Source of the DNA: Achromobacter sp. MFA1 R4
GTDB taxonomy: Bacteria; Pseudomonadota; Gammaproteobacteria; Burkholderiales; Burkholderiaceae_B
Direction: 5' to 3'
Length of the DNA: 64,000 nucleotides
NCBI RefSeq assembly: GCF_900156745.1
Contig: NZ_LT707065.1
Coordinates: 4,650,001 to 4,714,000, forward strand
Shown: piece by piece, positions 44,621 through 52,287 of the stretch
Layout of the letters: each line of letters starts with the position of its first letter
How positions within the stretch are numbered: the stretch's first letter is position 1
Notes under the pieces: model-generated
Seen by the model: only the letters and a program-made list of their open reading frames with translations
What the model was told of the DNA's origin: nothing
Databases searched by the model: none
Made by a program: the position numbers and the translations under genes

Positions 44621-45643
44621 TCAGGCCAGCTTGCCGACGGACTGCTCCAGCAAGCCCCAGGCCTCGTTGCCGAACCGGCCCTGCCATTCCTTGTAGAAGC
44701 CCACCGTGCGCAGCTGGTCGCGGAAGCTGTCGGCGGACGGCTGGTTGAACACGAGGCCCTTGGCTTCCAGGTCGGACTGCACCGAGGCGTTGAGCTTCTT
44801 GATGTCTTCGCGCTGGGCCAGGCCCGCTTCGTTGATGCCGCGCGCCACGACCGTCTTCAGGTCGGCGGGCAGGCCTTCCCACATGCGGCCGTTGGCGATG
44901 AACCAGTAGCCGTCCCAGATGTGGTTGGTCAGCGAGCAGTATTTCTGCACTTCGTACAGCTTGGCGACCTGGATGATGGGCAGCGGGTTTTCCTGCGCGT
45001 CCACCACCTTGGTCTGCAGCGACGAATAGACTTCGCTGAACTGCAGGCTGGCCGGCGCAGCGCCCAGGCCCTTGAACATGGAGATCGGCAGCGAGCTCAC
45101 GGGCACGCGGATCTTCAGGCCGTCCATGTCGGCGGCGGTGTTGACCGGCGCCTTGCTGCTGGTGGTCTGGCGAAAGCCGTTGTCCCACATCTTTTCAAAA
45201 GCGTAGAGCTTGCGCTGCGCGATGGCGGCGCGCACATGGGCGCCCAGCGCGCCGTCCATGGCCGTCCAGACCTGGCCGTAGTCCTTGAACGCGAAGCCGA
45301 CGGCGTTGATGGCGGCGACCGGCACCAGCGTGGCGATCACCAGGGCGGACGGCGTGAAGAAGTCGATGCCGCCCGAGCGCACCTGGGCCAGCATGTCGGT
45401 ATCGCCGCCGAGCTGGTTGTTCGGGAAGATCTTGATGTCGACGCGGCCGTTGCTTTCCTTGAGGATGCGTTCGGCGGCTTCCTGCGCGCGGATGTTCAGC
45501 GGATGCGTCACCGGCAGGTTGTTGCCGTACTTGAGCGAAAAATCAGCGGCGCGGGCGATCAGCGGAAAGCCGGTGCCGGCGACGGCAAGGGCGGGAACCG
45601 CGCAAAGGCGGCGCAAGGCACTGCGGCGTGTCAGCAGCTTCAT
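44621..45643 (-). CDS. TRAP transporter substrate-binding protein DctP
   Basis: 340 residues from ATG 45643, which has GGAGAC seven bases upstream; an earlier in-frame ATG at 45655 would add four residues. The signal peptide has twin Arg near the start (LLTRRSALRRLCAVPALAVA) and ends IARA, so Tat export is possible. The mature part opens FSLKYGNNLPVTHPLN. The carboxylate-binding arginine lies in GLKIRVPVSS, with the hinge segment FSEVYSSLQTKVVDAQENPL after it. First gene of the catabolic operon, so the ligand is presumably the sugar acid degraded by the downstream enzymes. Confidence 0.93.
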   Translation of the reverse strand: MKLLTRRSALRRLCAVPALAVAGTGFPLIARAADFSLKYGNNLPVTHPLNIRAQEAAERILKESNGRVDIKIFPNNQLGGDTDMLAQVRSGGIDFFTPSALVIATLVPVAAINAVGFAFKDYGQVWTAMDGALGAHVRAAIAQRKLYAFEKMWDNGFRQTTSSKAPVNTAADMDGLKIRVPVSSLPISMFKGLGAAPASLQFSEVYSSLQTKVVDAQENPLPIIQVAKLYEVQKYCSLTNHIWDGYWFIANGRMWEGLPADLKTVVARGINEAGLAQREDIKKLNASVQSDLEAKGLVFNQPSADSFRDQLRTVGFYKEWQGRFGNEAWGLLEQSVGKLA

Positions 45644-45665
45644 GGTTGTCTCCATAGTCGTAGTT

Positions 45666-45683
45666 ATGATGTTTTTTGATGTG
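45666..45683. repeat. 18-base repeat copy 1, putative LacI-family operator
   Basis: ATGATGTTTTTTGATGTG lies within the predicted leader of the TRAP operon, just upstream of its start codons. It matches copy 2 (45756-45773) at 17 of 18 positions in the same orientation. Confidence 0.6.
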
Positions 45684-45716
45684 CCACAAAACCGCCTGAG
45701 CCATGCGGCAGAATGG

Positions 45717-45746
45717 ACAATAGTGAATAGGCGCTATCATCGTCAA
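45717..45746 (-). promoter_or_regulatory. Sigma70-type promoter of the TRAP operon
   Basis: On the minus strand TTGACG is followed after 18 bases by TATTGT. Transcription would begin near 45710, giving a leader of about 65 bases that contains repeat copy 1. Confidence 0.55.
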
Positions 45747-45755
45747 ATCTTATTC

Positions 45756-45773
45756 ATGATGGTTTTTGATGTG
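45756..45773. repeat. 18-base repeat copy 2, overlapping the regulator start codon
   Basis: ATGATGGTTTTTGATGTG differs from copy 1 by one base. It contains the likely start codons of the LacI-type gene (ATG 45756 or 45759), so binding here would block its own expression. Confidence 0.6.
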
Positions 45774-46817
45774 AATAAACCCGCCTCCGACCGCAAGCTC
45801 GCCCGTCTGGCCGACGTCGCCGCCCGCGCTGGCGTGTCCACCGCCACCGCCGACCGGGTGCTGAACCGCCGCCCCGGTGTCCGCCCCGCGACGGCGCAAA
45901 AAGTCTTCAAGGCCGCCATCGACCTGGACTACCTGCCCGACGAAGCGGCCTACGCGGCGGCCGCGCCCGAGCCGATGCGGCTGGTGTTCCTGCTGCCGCG
46001 CGGCAGCAATCGCTATCTGCGCATGCTGGGCGATACCGTCAGCTACGCGCACGAACACTTCGCCCCGCTGAACGCGAAGTGCCAGGTCGACTACGTGGAA
46101 AGCTTCAATCCCGATGCGCTGGCGCAGGCGCTGGCCCGGCATGGCAAGCGGGCCGACGGCATCGCGTTCATGGCGCTGGAGCATCCGGTGGTGCGCGAGG
46201 CCGTGAACGCGCTGGCGCAGCAGGGCGTGCCGACCGTGACGCTGATTTCGGATATCGCCAACAGCGCCCGCGTGGCCTATGTGGGCCTGGACAACCGCGC
46301 CGCGGGCCGCACGGCCGGCTACCTCATCGCGCGCTTCATCGGCTTGCGCGCGGCGCATGTGGCGCTGATCGCCGGGTCACGGCACTACCGGGCGCACGAA
46401 GAACGGGAAAGCGGCTTTCTGCAGCTCTATGCCGAGCAGTTCCAGGCGATGCAGGTGGTGGACCTGCGCGAAGGCTATGACGACGCGCAGCGCAACTACG
46501 AGCAGACGCGCCAGTTGCTGGAGCAGTATCCGCAGCTTGCCGGCATCTACAACATCGGCGGCGCATCCGATGGCGTGGCCCGCGCGCTGAAGGAGGCGGG
46601 GCAGCAGCACCGGGTCGTTTTCATCGGGCATGGCCTCACGCCCGACACGCGGGCGCTGCTGATCGACGGCACGATGGACGCCGTCATCACGCAGAGCCCC
46701 ATGGAGGCGTTGATGAGCTGCGTGCGCATCTTCAGCAATCTGCGCGACAAGCGCAGCGCAATGAACGGGGTGGAGCTGGCGCGCAGCCAGGTGATCTTCC
46801 GCGAGAACCTGCCGTAG
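45756..46817 (+). CDS. LacI-family transcriptional regulator
   Basis: About 353 residues from ATG 45756 (or 352 from 45759). The N-terminal LacI helix-turn-helix is LARLADVAARAGVSTATADR followed by VLNRRPGVRPATAQKV. The periplasmic-binding-protein-like effector domain contains VAYVGLDNRAAGRTAGYLIA, GIYNIGGASDGVARAL and VVFIGHGLTPDTRALL, closest in style to sugar-sensing LacI proteins with a ribose-binding-type core. No ribosome site precedes the start, and the mRNA may be nearly leaderless. It is divergent from the TRAP operon across about 100 bases with two copies of an 18-base repeat, so it most likely represses that operon and itself. Confidence 0.92.
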   Translation: MMVFDVNKPASDRKLARLADVAARAGVSTATADRVLNRRPGVRPATAQKVFKAAIDLDYLPDEAAYAAAAPEPMRLVFLLPRGSNRYLRMLGDTVSYAHEHFAPLNAKCQVDYVESFNPDALAQALARHGKRADGIAFMALEHPVVREAVNALAQQGVPTVTLISDIANSARVAYVGLDNRAAGRTAGYLIARFIGLRAAHVALIAGSRHYRAHEERESGFLQLYAEQFQAMQVVDLREGYDDAQRNYEQTRQLLEQYPQLAGIYNIGGASDGVARALKEAGQQHRVVFIGHGLTPDTRALLIDGTMDAVITQSPMEALMSCVRIFSNLRDKRSAMNGVELARSQVIFRENLP

Positions 46818-47046
46818 GCGCGGGGCCGCGCCCGGCGGCCCGGCAGCGGCGTCTGAAAGCGCCAATCGGAGATTCGCGGGCGTATGATTCCCGCTATGGG
46901 CTCGCACCCACTCCGGCAGTGGTCGGCATGCCATTGCCAACCTCAACGCAGGGTTGTTCAACAACGGCCGCCCCGGCGCCCACCGGCGGACGGCTGTGAA
47001 GGCGCTACGCCATGGATCGCTTCCTGTCCGCCGTCCGAATGGCCGG

Positions 47047-47068
47047 CCCCGCCTCCTGCGAGGCGGGG
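47047..47068. terminator. Hairpin downstream of the methyltransferase gene
   Basis: CCCCGCCTC (47047-47055) and GAGGCGGGG (47060-47068) form a nine-pair stem with a CTGC loop, 12 bases after the methyltransferase stop. The rest of the gap from 46818 shows no gene. Confidence 0.6.
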
Positions 47069-47080
47069 ACCCGGGCGCGG

Positions 47081-47929
47081 TCACCGGCGGGTGATCACGA
47101 TTTCCATGTACTCGCTGGGCACCACCATCGTCGAGTCGCCGGACCGGTTGAACTTGTCGATCTGTGCCGTGATGTCGGCCGTGAGCGCCGTCTGCGCCGC
47201 GGGCTCCAGCGCGCCGAACGCCTTGAGCAGCGGGCCGTAATAGGTCTTGAAGACCTGCATCCAGTGGTCGGGCGACCGGTACCGGAAGACGAAGTGGCGG
47301 GGTTCGCATCGGATCGACGACGCCTCGGCCCCGAACATCTCTTCGATGCGCGCCTTCGTGCCCCACAAGGCGGGCGATTTCACGCCGGCGGGCGGGGGCA
47401 GGTGCTTGCCGATGGTCTTGAAGATCTGCCCGATGAAGCCGTCCGGCGTCCAGTTGGCCAGGCCGATCTTGCCGCGGTGCTTGCACACGCGGGTCAGTTC
47501 GGCCGCGGCCTTGTCCTGGTCGGCGGTGAACATCACCCCGAAAGTCGACATCACGACGTCGAACGCCGCGTCCGGGAAGGGCAGCGCCTCGGCGTCGGCC
47601 TCCTGGAATTCGATCTTCAGGCGTTCGGCGGCGGCGCGTTCGCGGCCGCGGCTCAGCAGCGCGGGCACGTAGTCGGTCGAGGTGACGTCGCACCAGCGGC
47701 GCGCGGCCGCCAGTGTCGCATTGCCGTTGCCGGCGGCGACGTCCAGCACCTTCTGGCCGGCGCGCACGTCAAGGGCTTCGCAAAGCTGTTCTCCTACGAT
47801 CTGCAGCGTGGTGCCGACGACGGCGTAGTCCCCGGAAGACCAGGTGCTCTGCTGGCGGGTTTTCAAGGCGGCCAGGTCGGGCTGTGCGGTGTCGCGCACG
47901 TCTCTGGTGGCAAGGGAGGAAATGGACAT
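47081..47929 (-). CDS. Class I SAM-dependent methyltransferase
   Basis: 282 residues from ATG 47929, with GGAGAC upstream. The SAM-binding motif I is VLDVAAGNGNATLAAARR, followed by the acidic residue in TSTDYVPALL, motif IV in AFDVVMSTFGVMFTADQD and GKIGLANWTPDGFIGQIF. This is a UbiE/Methyltransf_11-type small-molecule methylase; the substrate is unknown. It is divergent from the SARP-type regulator gene with 125 bases between them, which suggests that the regulator controls it. No other pathway genes accompany it. Confidence 0.88.
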   Translation of the reverse strand: MSISSLATRDVRDTAQPDLAALKTRQQSTWSSGDYAVVGTTLQIVGEQLCEALDVRAGQKVLDVAAGNGNATLAAARRWCDVTSTDYVPALLSRGRERAAAERLKIEFQEADAEALPFPDAAFDVVMSTFGVMFTADQDKAAAELTRVCKHRGKIGLANWTPDGFIGQIFKTIGKHLPPPAGVKSPALWGTKARIEEMFGAEASSIRCEPRHFVFRYRSPDHWMQVFKTYYGPLLKAFGALEPAAQTALTADITAQIDKFNRSGDSTMVVPSEYMEIVITRR

Positions 47930-48054
47930 GGTGTGTCTCCGATAGAGCGTGGGATGCGCGACGGCCTCCATGACCAGCGCGCCGGGGCGGTGCAACCAGC
48001 GCCGCGAAGGCTTTCGCGTGCCGTGCGCCCCGGAAACCACGATAGAAACCGCGC

Positions 48055-50079
48055 GTGGAGGCGAGCGTGGTAGCCGGCGTGGAATCTGCGGTGGAATCCG
48101 GCGGCGCGGCCATCCACGTGCGCATGCTGGGGCCGATGGCGATCACGCGCGGGGGCGCACCCGTTGCCTTGCCGCCCTCGCGCAAGCTGCGCGCGCTGAT
48201 CGCGTACCTGGCGCTGGCGCCCCATGCGGTCATGCGCTCGCACCTGTGCGAATTGCTGTGGGACATTCCGAACGATCCGCGCGGCGAACTGCGCTGGTGC
48301 CTGAGCAAGGCGAGGGGCCTGCTGGACGAGCCCGGCAGGCGTCGGGTCGAGACGGCGCAGGACAGCGTGCGCCTGGACCTGTCCGATTGCCGCGTGGACG
48401 TCCTGGACATCGACGCGGCGATGCAGGCCGGGATCGATAACGCGAGCCCGGAGCGGCTGCGCGACCTGTCGATGCTGTTCGCGGGCGACTTTCTGGAAGG
48501 GCTGGAGATCGGCCGCAGCCCGTTCTTCCATAGCTGGCTGACCGCGCAGCGGCGGCGCCTGCGGGCCTGCCATGCGGCCGTGCTGGCGCGCCGGGCCGCG
48601 GCGCTGCCGGCGGGGTCGGAGGACAGCTTTGCGTGCCTGGACCAATGGCTGCGGCTCGCCCCCTTCGACCCGCAGGCGCACCAGCAGATGCTGGGCGCGT
48701 TGGGATTGCGCGGGCAATGGCGCGAAGGCGAAGAACACCTGGCCGCGGCCGTTCGGGCGTTCGAGGCCGAAGGCCTGGACGGGCGGCCGCTGCGCGACGC
48801 ATGGCGCGAGGTGCGAGCCCGCCTGGCGGGCGGCGTGCCGTCCGCGGCCGACGCACCGCCGCCCGGCCAGTCGGACCCTGCTCCGGAACGGCAGGGACGC
48901 GCGTCGATCGCCGTCATGCCGTTCGTGGACCGGTCGGCGCAGGCGGGCGTGCGGGGCGGCCTGGCGGACGGGCTGGCCTTCGACATCATTACCCGGCTGG
49001 CGAAGCTGCGCAGCCTTTTCGTCATCGCGCAGGGCACCGTGTTCGCGCTGGACCAGCGCAGCGTGGGGCCGGAGGAGGCAGGCCGCACGCTCAACGTGGA
49101 CTATGTCGTGAGCGGATCGCTGCGGCGGCACGACCAGCGCCTGGCCGTCGAGGTGCAGCTCGTCGACTCCCGCACGGCGCGCATCGTCTGGGCCGACGTC
49201 CTGGACCACAAGTTTGACGACGCCTTGCTGGCCCTGGACGAGATCGGCAATCGCATCGTGGCGTCGATCGACATCGAGATCGAGGCCGCCGAGCGCAACC
49301 GCGCCATCCTGACGCCGCCCAATTCGCTGGATGCGTGGCAGGCGCATCACCGCGGACTGTGGCACATGTACCGGTTCAACCGCACCGACAACGAGCAGGC
49401 GCGGCATTTCTTCGAATTGGCGGTGCGGCTGGATCCGACGTTCTCGCGGGCCTATGCGGGCCTGTCCTTCACCCACTGGCAGACCGCATTCCAGCGCTGG
49501 GGCGAGCAGGCGCCGGCCATCGACCTGGCGTTCGAGACCGCCGGACAAAGCCTGATCGCCGACGACCGCGACCCCGCCGCGCATTGGGCAATGGGGCGGG
49601 CGCTGTGGCTGCGCGGCAGCCAGGATCCGTCGATCAGCGAACTGCGGATCGCCGTGGACCTGAGCCCGAACTTCGCCCTGGGACATTACACGCTGGGCTT
49701 TGTCGACTGCCAGTTGGGCGACGCCGAAGCGGCCATCGGCGCGTCGGACCATTCGCGCCACCTCAGTCCCTTCGATCCGCTGCTGTTCGGCATGCTGGCG
49801 GTGCGCGCGCTGGCGCTGGTGCGCCTGGGCCGCATCGAGGAAGCCGCGGGGTGGGCGGTCAAGGCGGCGGCGCGGCCCAACGCCCACGTGCACATCCTGG
49901 CCATCGCCGCGTGCTGTCTGGCGATGGCGGGCCGGATCGACGAGGCGCTCGGCTTTCTGCCCGCCATCCGCAAGGCGGCGCCGGCGTACCGCGTGGACGA
50001 TTTCCTGGCGGCGTTCAGGCTGGCGCCGGACACGCAGGCGCTGTTCCGTGAAGGCGCGCGGCGGATCGGGATAGGATGA
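48055..50079 (+). CDS. SARP/BTAD-type transcriptional regulator with TolB-like and TPR regions
   Basis: 674 residues, GTG start. The N-terminal winged-helix (about 20-95; VRMLGPMAITRGGAPVAL, then LRALIAYLALAP and LRWCLSKARGLLDEP) is followed by a bacterial transcriptional-activation domain (about 100-265; FDPQAHQQMLGALGLRGQWR). Next comes a TolB/FlgO-like alpha-beta region (about 285-420; SIAVMPFVDRSAQAGVRGGL, LNVDYVVSGSLRR) and C-terminal TPR-like helices to the end. This order resembles regulators related to CadC/adenylate-cyclase-associated proteins more than classical Streptomyces SARPs. There is no membrane helix and no catalytic cyclase domain. It is divergent from the methyltransferase gene. 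The signal is unknown. Confidence 0.85.
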   Translation: MEASVVAGVESAVESGGAAIHVRMLGPMAITRGGAPVALPPSRKLRALIAYLALAPHAVMRSHLCELLWDIPNDPRGELRWCLSKARGLLDEPGRRRVETAQDSVRLDLSDCRVDVLDIDAAMQAGIDNASPERLRDLSMLFAGDFLEGLEIGRSPFFHSWLTAQRRRLRACHAAVLARRAAALPAGSEDSFACLDQWLRLAPFDPQAHQQMLGALGLRGQWREGEEHLAAAVRAFEAEGLDGRPLRDAWREVRARLAGGVPSAADAPPPGQSDPAPERQGRASIAVMPFVDRSAQAGVRGGLADGLAFDIITRLAKLRSLFVIAQGTVFALDQRSVGPEEAGRTLNVDYVVSGSLRRHDQRLAVEVQLVDSRTARIVWADVLDHKFDDALLALDEIGNRIVASIDIEIEAAERNRAILTPPNSLDAWQAHHRGLWHMYRFNRTDNEQARHFFELAVRLDPTFSRAYAGLSFTHWQTAFQRWGEQAPAIDLAFETAGQSLIADDRDPAAHWAMGRALWLRGSQDPSISELRIAVDLSPNFALGHYTLGFVDCQLGDAEAAIGASDHSRHLSPFDPLLFGMLAVRALALVRLGRIEEAAGWAVKAAARPNAHVHILAIAACCLAMAGRIDEALGFLPAIRKAAPAYRVDDFLAAFRLAPDTQALFREGARRIGIG

Positions 50080-50111
50080 GGCGCGACGGCCCTGCGTAGA
50101 AAGCGAAGGCT

Positions 50112-50140
50112 TGCATGTTGCTGCCTAGGCAGCTAATATG
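50112..50140 (+). promoter_or_regulatory. marR-type gene promoter with operator in the spacer
   Basis: TTGCAT (50112-50117) and TAATAT (50135-50140) are 17 bases apart. The spacer holds GCTGCCTAGGCAGC (50121-50134), a perfect 14-base palindrome. A regulator bound there would exclude RNA polymerase, which fits autorepression. Confidence 0.75.
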
Positions 50141-50176
50141 CGTCGATCGATTCCGCCGCGGCGCGGCAGGCCCATC

Positions 50177-50638
50177 ATGCGCAACGCTTCCCCATCCGTT
50201 CTGGACGAACTCTGCACCGGCGAACTCGGCTTTCTGGTCACGTCCGTGCGCAATGGCATCCACGAGGCCCTGGACCGCGAACTGGCGCCGCTTCAGATCA
50301 CCGTGCAGCAGTACGTCGTGCTGAACTGCATCGTCAAGGGGTGGGGCCGCACGCTCAGCGATTTCTGCCGCGTGCTGGCTTACGACTCCGGCGCCATGAC
50401 CCGTTTGCTGGACCGCATCGCCGCCAAGGGCTTCATCCGCCGCGTGGAAAACGAAGCCGACCGCCGCAGTTACTTGATCGAGCTGACCGAGATGGGCCAG
50501 GCGGCCTTTCCGCAGGCGCGGCAGGCGACGGAGGTGGCGTTTCGCCGGTTGTTGGCCGGCTTCTCGGAAGCCGAAGGGGAGATGCTGCACAAGCTGCTGT
50601 CGCGCCTGCTGATGAATGCGCGGTCGGACCAAGGGTAG
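50177..50638 (+). CDS. MarR-family transcriptional regulator
   Basis: 153 residues from ATG 50177 (MRNASPSVLDEL); an in-frame ATG 39 bases earlier lacks support. The winged helix-turn-helix is LSDFCRVLAYDSGAMTRLLD followed by RIAAKGFIRRVENEADRRSY, including the wing DRR. Helices at both ends form the dimer interface. Close in style to EmrR/MprA-type repressors of drug efflux. The core TGCCTAGGCA occurs both in its own promoter and in the promoter of the following MFS exporter gene, so it very probably represses both and is released by a small ligand. Confidence 0.92.
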   Translation: MRNASPSVLDELCTGELGFLVTSVRNGIHEALDRELAPLQITVQQYVVLNCIVKGWGRTLSDFCRVLAYDSGAMTRLLDRIAAKGFIRRVENEADRRSYLIELTEMGQAAFPQARQATEVAFRRLLAGFSEAEGEMLHKLLSRLLMNARSDQG

Positions 50639-50689
50639 GGAACGCCATCTTCTTTTCCGGGGTCGTTTCCTTTTTTTTATTTATTTATC

Positions 50690-50705
50690 TGCCTAGGCAT
50701 ATACA
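50690..50705 (+). promoter_or_regulatory. Second MarR operator and -10 element of the MFS gene
   Basis: TGCCTAGGCA (50690-50699) repeats the core of the operator at 50123-50132 and abuts TATACA (50700-50705), a plausible -10. The T-rich stretch upstream may serve as the -35 region. The MFS start follows 45 bases later. Confidence 0.7.
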
Positions 50706-50750
50706 GCCTGGGCAAGTTCAGGCTTCTTCTAGCGCTTTCCAGGCGGTTCC

Positions 50751-52277
50751 ATGTCCCCATCCAAACCTCCGCTTTCGCTGCTGCTGGTCATCGGCGCGCT
50801 GACATTCATCGACTTCCTGCAGAACGGCATGGCCACGTTCGGCGCCGCGCCCATCATGGGGGAGATCGGCGCCAGCCCCGAGGAATACACCCACATCGCC
50901 GTGGTGTACGCCTGCGTGGCGGTGGTGATGATCGCCCTGCAGGGGTGGCTGACCCACCGGCTGGGCCCGCGCGCCTACCTGCTGGCGTCGCTGGCCGCCG
51001 CGGGCGCTGGCGCGGCGGTGTGCGCGCTGGCGCAAGACCCCGCGGGCTTTCTGCTGGGCCGCGTGCTGATGGCGCTGGGCTGCGCGGCGATGCTCACGTC
51101 GTCACGGCTGACCGTCAACCTGATTGCTCCCGGGCCGGCGCGCTTTCTGGGCATCAAGGCGCTGGCCTCGGGTCTTTGTTTGGGCACGGCCCTGGCGCCC
51201 TGGCTGGCCGCGATGGCGGTCGAGCACGATGGCTGGCCGTTGATGTTCTGGCTGATCGCCGCGCTGTCGCTGCTGGCGATGGCCCCGGTCATGCTGGCCA
51301 TGCCGGGCCGCGAAGCCGGCTCGGTGTTGGCCGGCAACGTGCGCCTCCTGCCGGTCGCGGCCCTGGGCGCGGGCAGCTTCCTGGTGCTGCATGCCTTGCA
51401 GCGCTCTTACTACGACTTCTTCAGCGACGGCGGCCTGCTGGCGTTGTCGGCCGCGGCGGGCGTGGCGGCGCTGGGCTGGTTCGTGTGGGCCGAGACGCGC
51501 AACGGGGCGCCGCTGCTCAGGCTGGGCGGCATGAAAGAGATGCGCTTCCTTTGCGGGTTGGGCCTGTTCATGGCCTGCTACGTGATGCTCGGCGCCAACG
51601 GCTACCTGGTGCCGTTGATGCTGCAGCGCGCGCTGGGACTGGCGTGGATCACCGCGGGCGAGTTTTTCGCGATGGGCCTGGGCGCGGGCGTGCTGACCTG
51701 GGCCGTGATGTCGCAACTGCTGCCGCGCTGGCCCGCGCCCCGGAAATTCTTCGTGACCGGCTTCCTGGCGCTGGCGGCCTTCGGGCTGCTGATGTCGCGC
51801 CTCACGCCCACCGCGAACATGTGGACCGACGTCTTTCCGGCGCTGGCCTGCTATGGCGTGTTCATCATGACGCTCATGCCCACGACCGCGATGCAGACCT
51901 TCACCGGCTTGACGCGCGATCCGGCGGTGTTCGCCCACGCGCAGCAGGTCAAGAACATGCTGGCGCAGATCGGGCAGGCGCTGGGCATCATGCTGGCCAC
52001 TATCGGCCAGCAGTGGTTCGCGTCGCGGCACTACACCGTGCTGCACGCCAGCGTGGCTGCCGGCAACGCGCAATTCGAGGCGGCGATGGCGCAGTTGTCG
52101 GCCTATTTCGCGACGTCCGTGGGACCGGCGCAGGCGCAACAGCTCGCCATGGCGCAGATCGCGCAATGGCTCAACCAGCAGGCGGTGCTGCTGGCCAGCC
52201 TGGATCACTTCCGGATCGTCGCGGCCGTGGCGGTCGCCGCGGCGGCCGTCAGCCTGGTGCAGCGGGTGTTCCGATAG
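50751..52277 (+). CDS. MFS transporter, DHA2/EmrB-like exporter
   Basis: 508 residues with about fourteen membrane segments. The N-terminal half shows LTFIDFLQNGMATFGAAPIM and the A-motif-like region GWLTHRLGPRAYLLASL, and motif C-like glycines lie in LGIKALASGLCLGTALAPW. Size and helix number fit the 14-helix DHA2 family of drug and acid exporters. No EmrA-type adaptor gene follows, so it may work alone at the inner membrane. It is preceded by the MarR gene and a copy of its operator. The exported compound is unknown. Confidence 0.88.
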   Translation: MSPSKPPLSLLLVIGALTFIDFLQNGMATFGAAPIMGEIGASPEEYTHIAVVYACVAVVMIALQGWLTHRLGPRAYLLASLAAAGAGAAVCALAQDPAGFLLGRVLMALGCAAMLTSSRLTVNLIAPGPARFLGIKALASGLCLGTALAPWLAAMAVEHDGWPLMFWLIAALSLLAMAPVMLAMPGREAGSVLAGNVRLLPVAALGAGSFLVLHALQRSYYDFFSDGGLLALSAAAGVAALGWFVWAETRNGAPLLRLGGMKEMRFLCGLGLFMACYVMLGANGYLVPLMLQRALGLAWITAGEFFAMGLGAGVLTWAVMSQLLPRWPAPRKFFVTGFLALAAFGLLMSRLTPTANMWTDVFPALACYGVFIMTLMPTTAMQTFTGLTRDPAVFAHAQQVKNMLAQIGQALGIMLATIGQQWFASRHYTVLHASVAAGNAQFEAAMAQLSAYFATSVGPAQAQQLAMAQIAQWLNQQAVLLASLDHFRIVAAVAVAAAAVSLVQRVFR

Positions 52278-52287
52278 GCGCGCCGCG

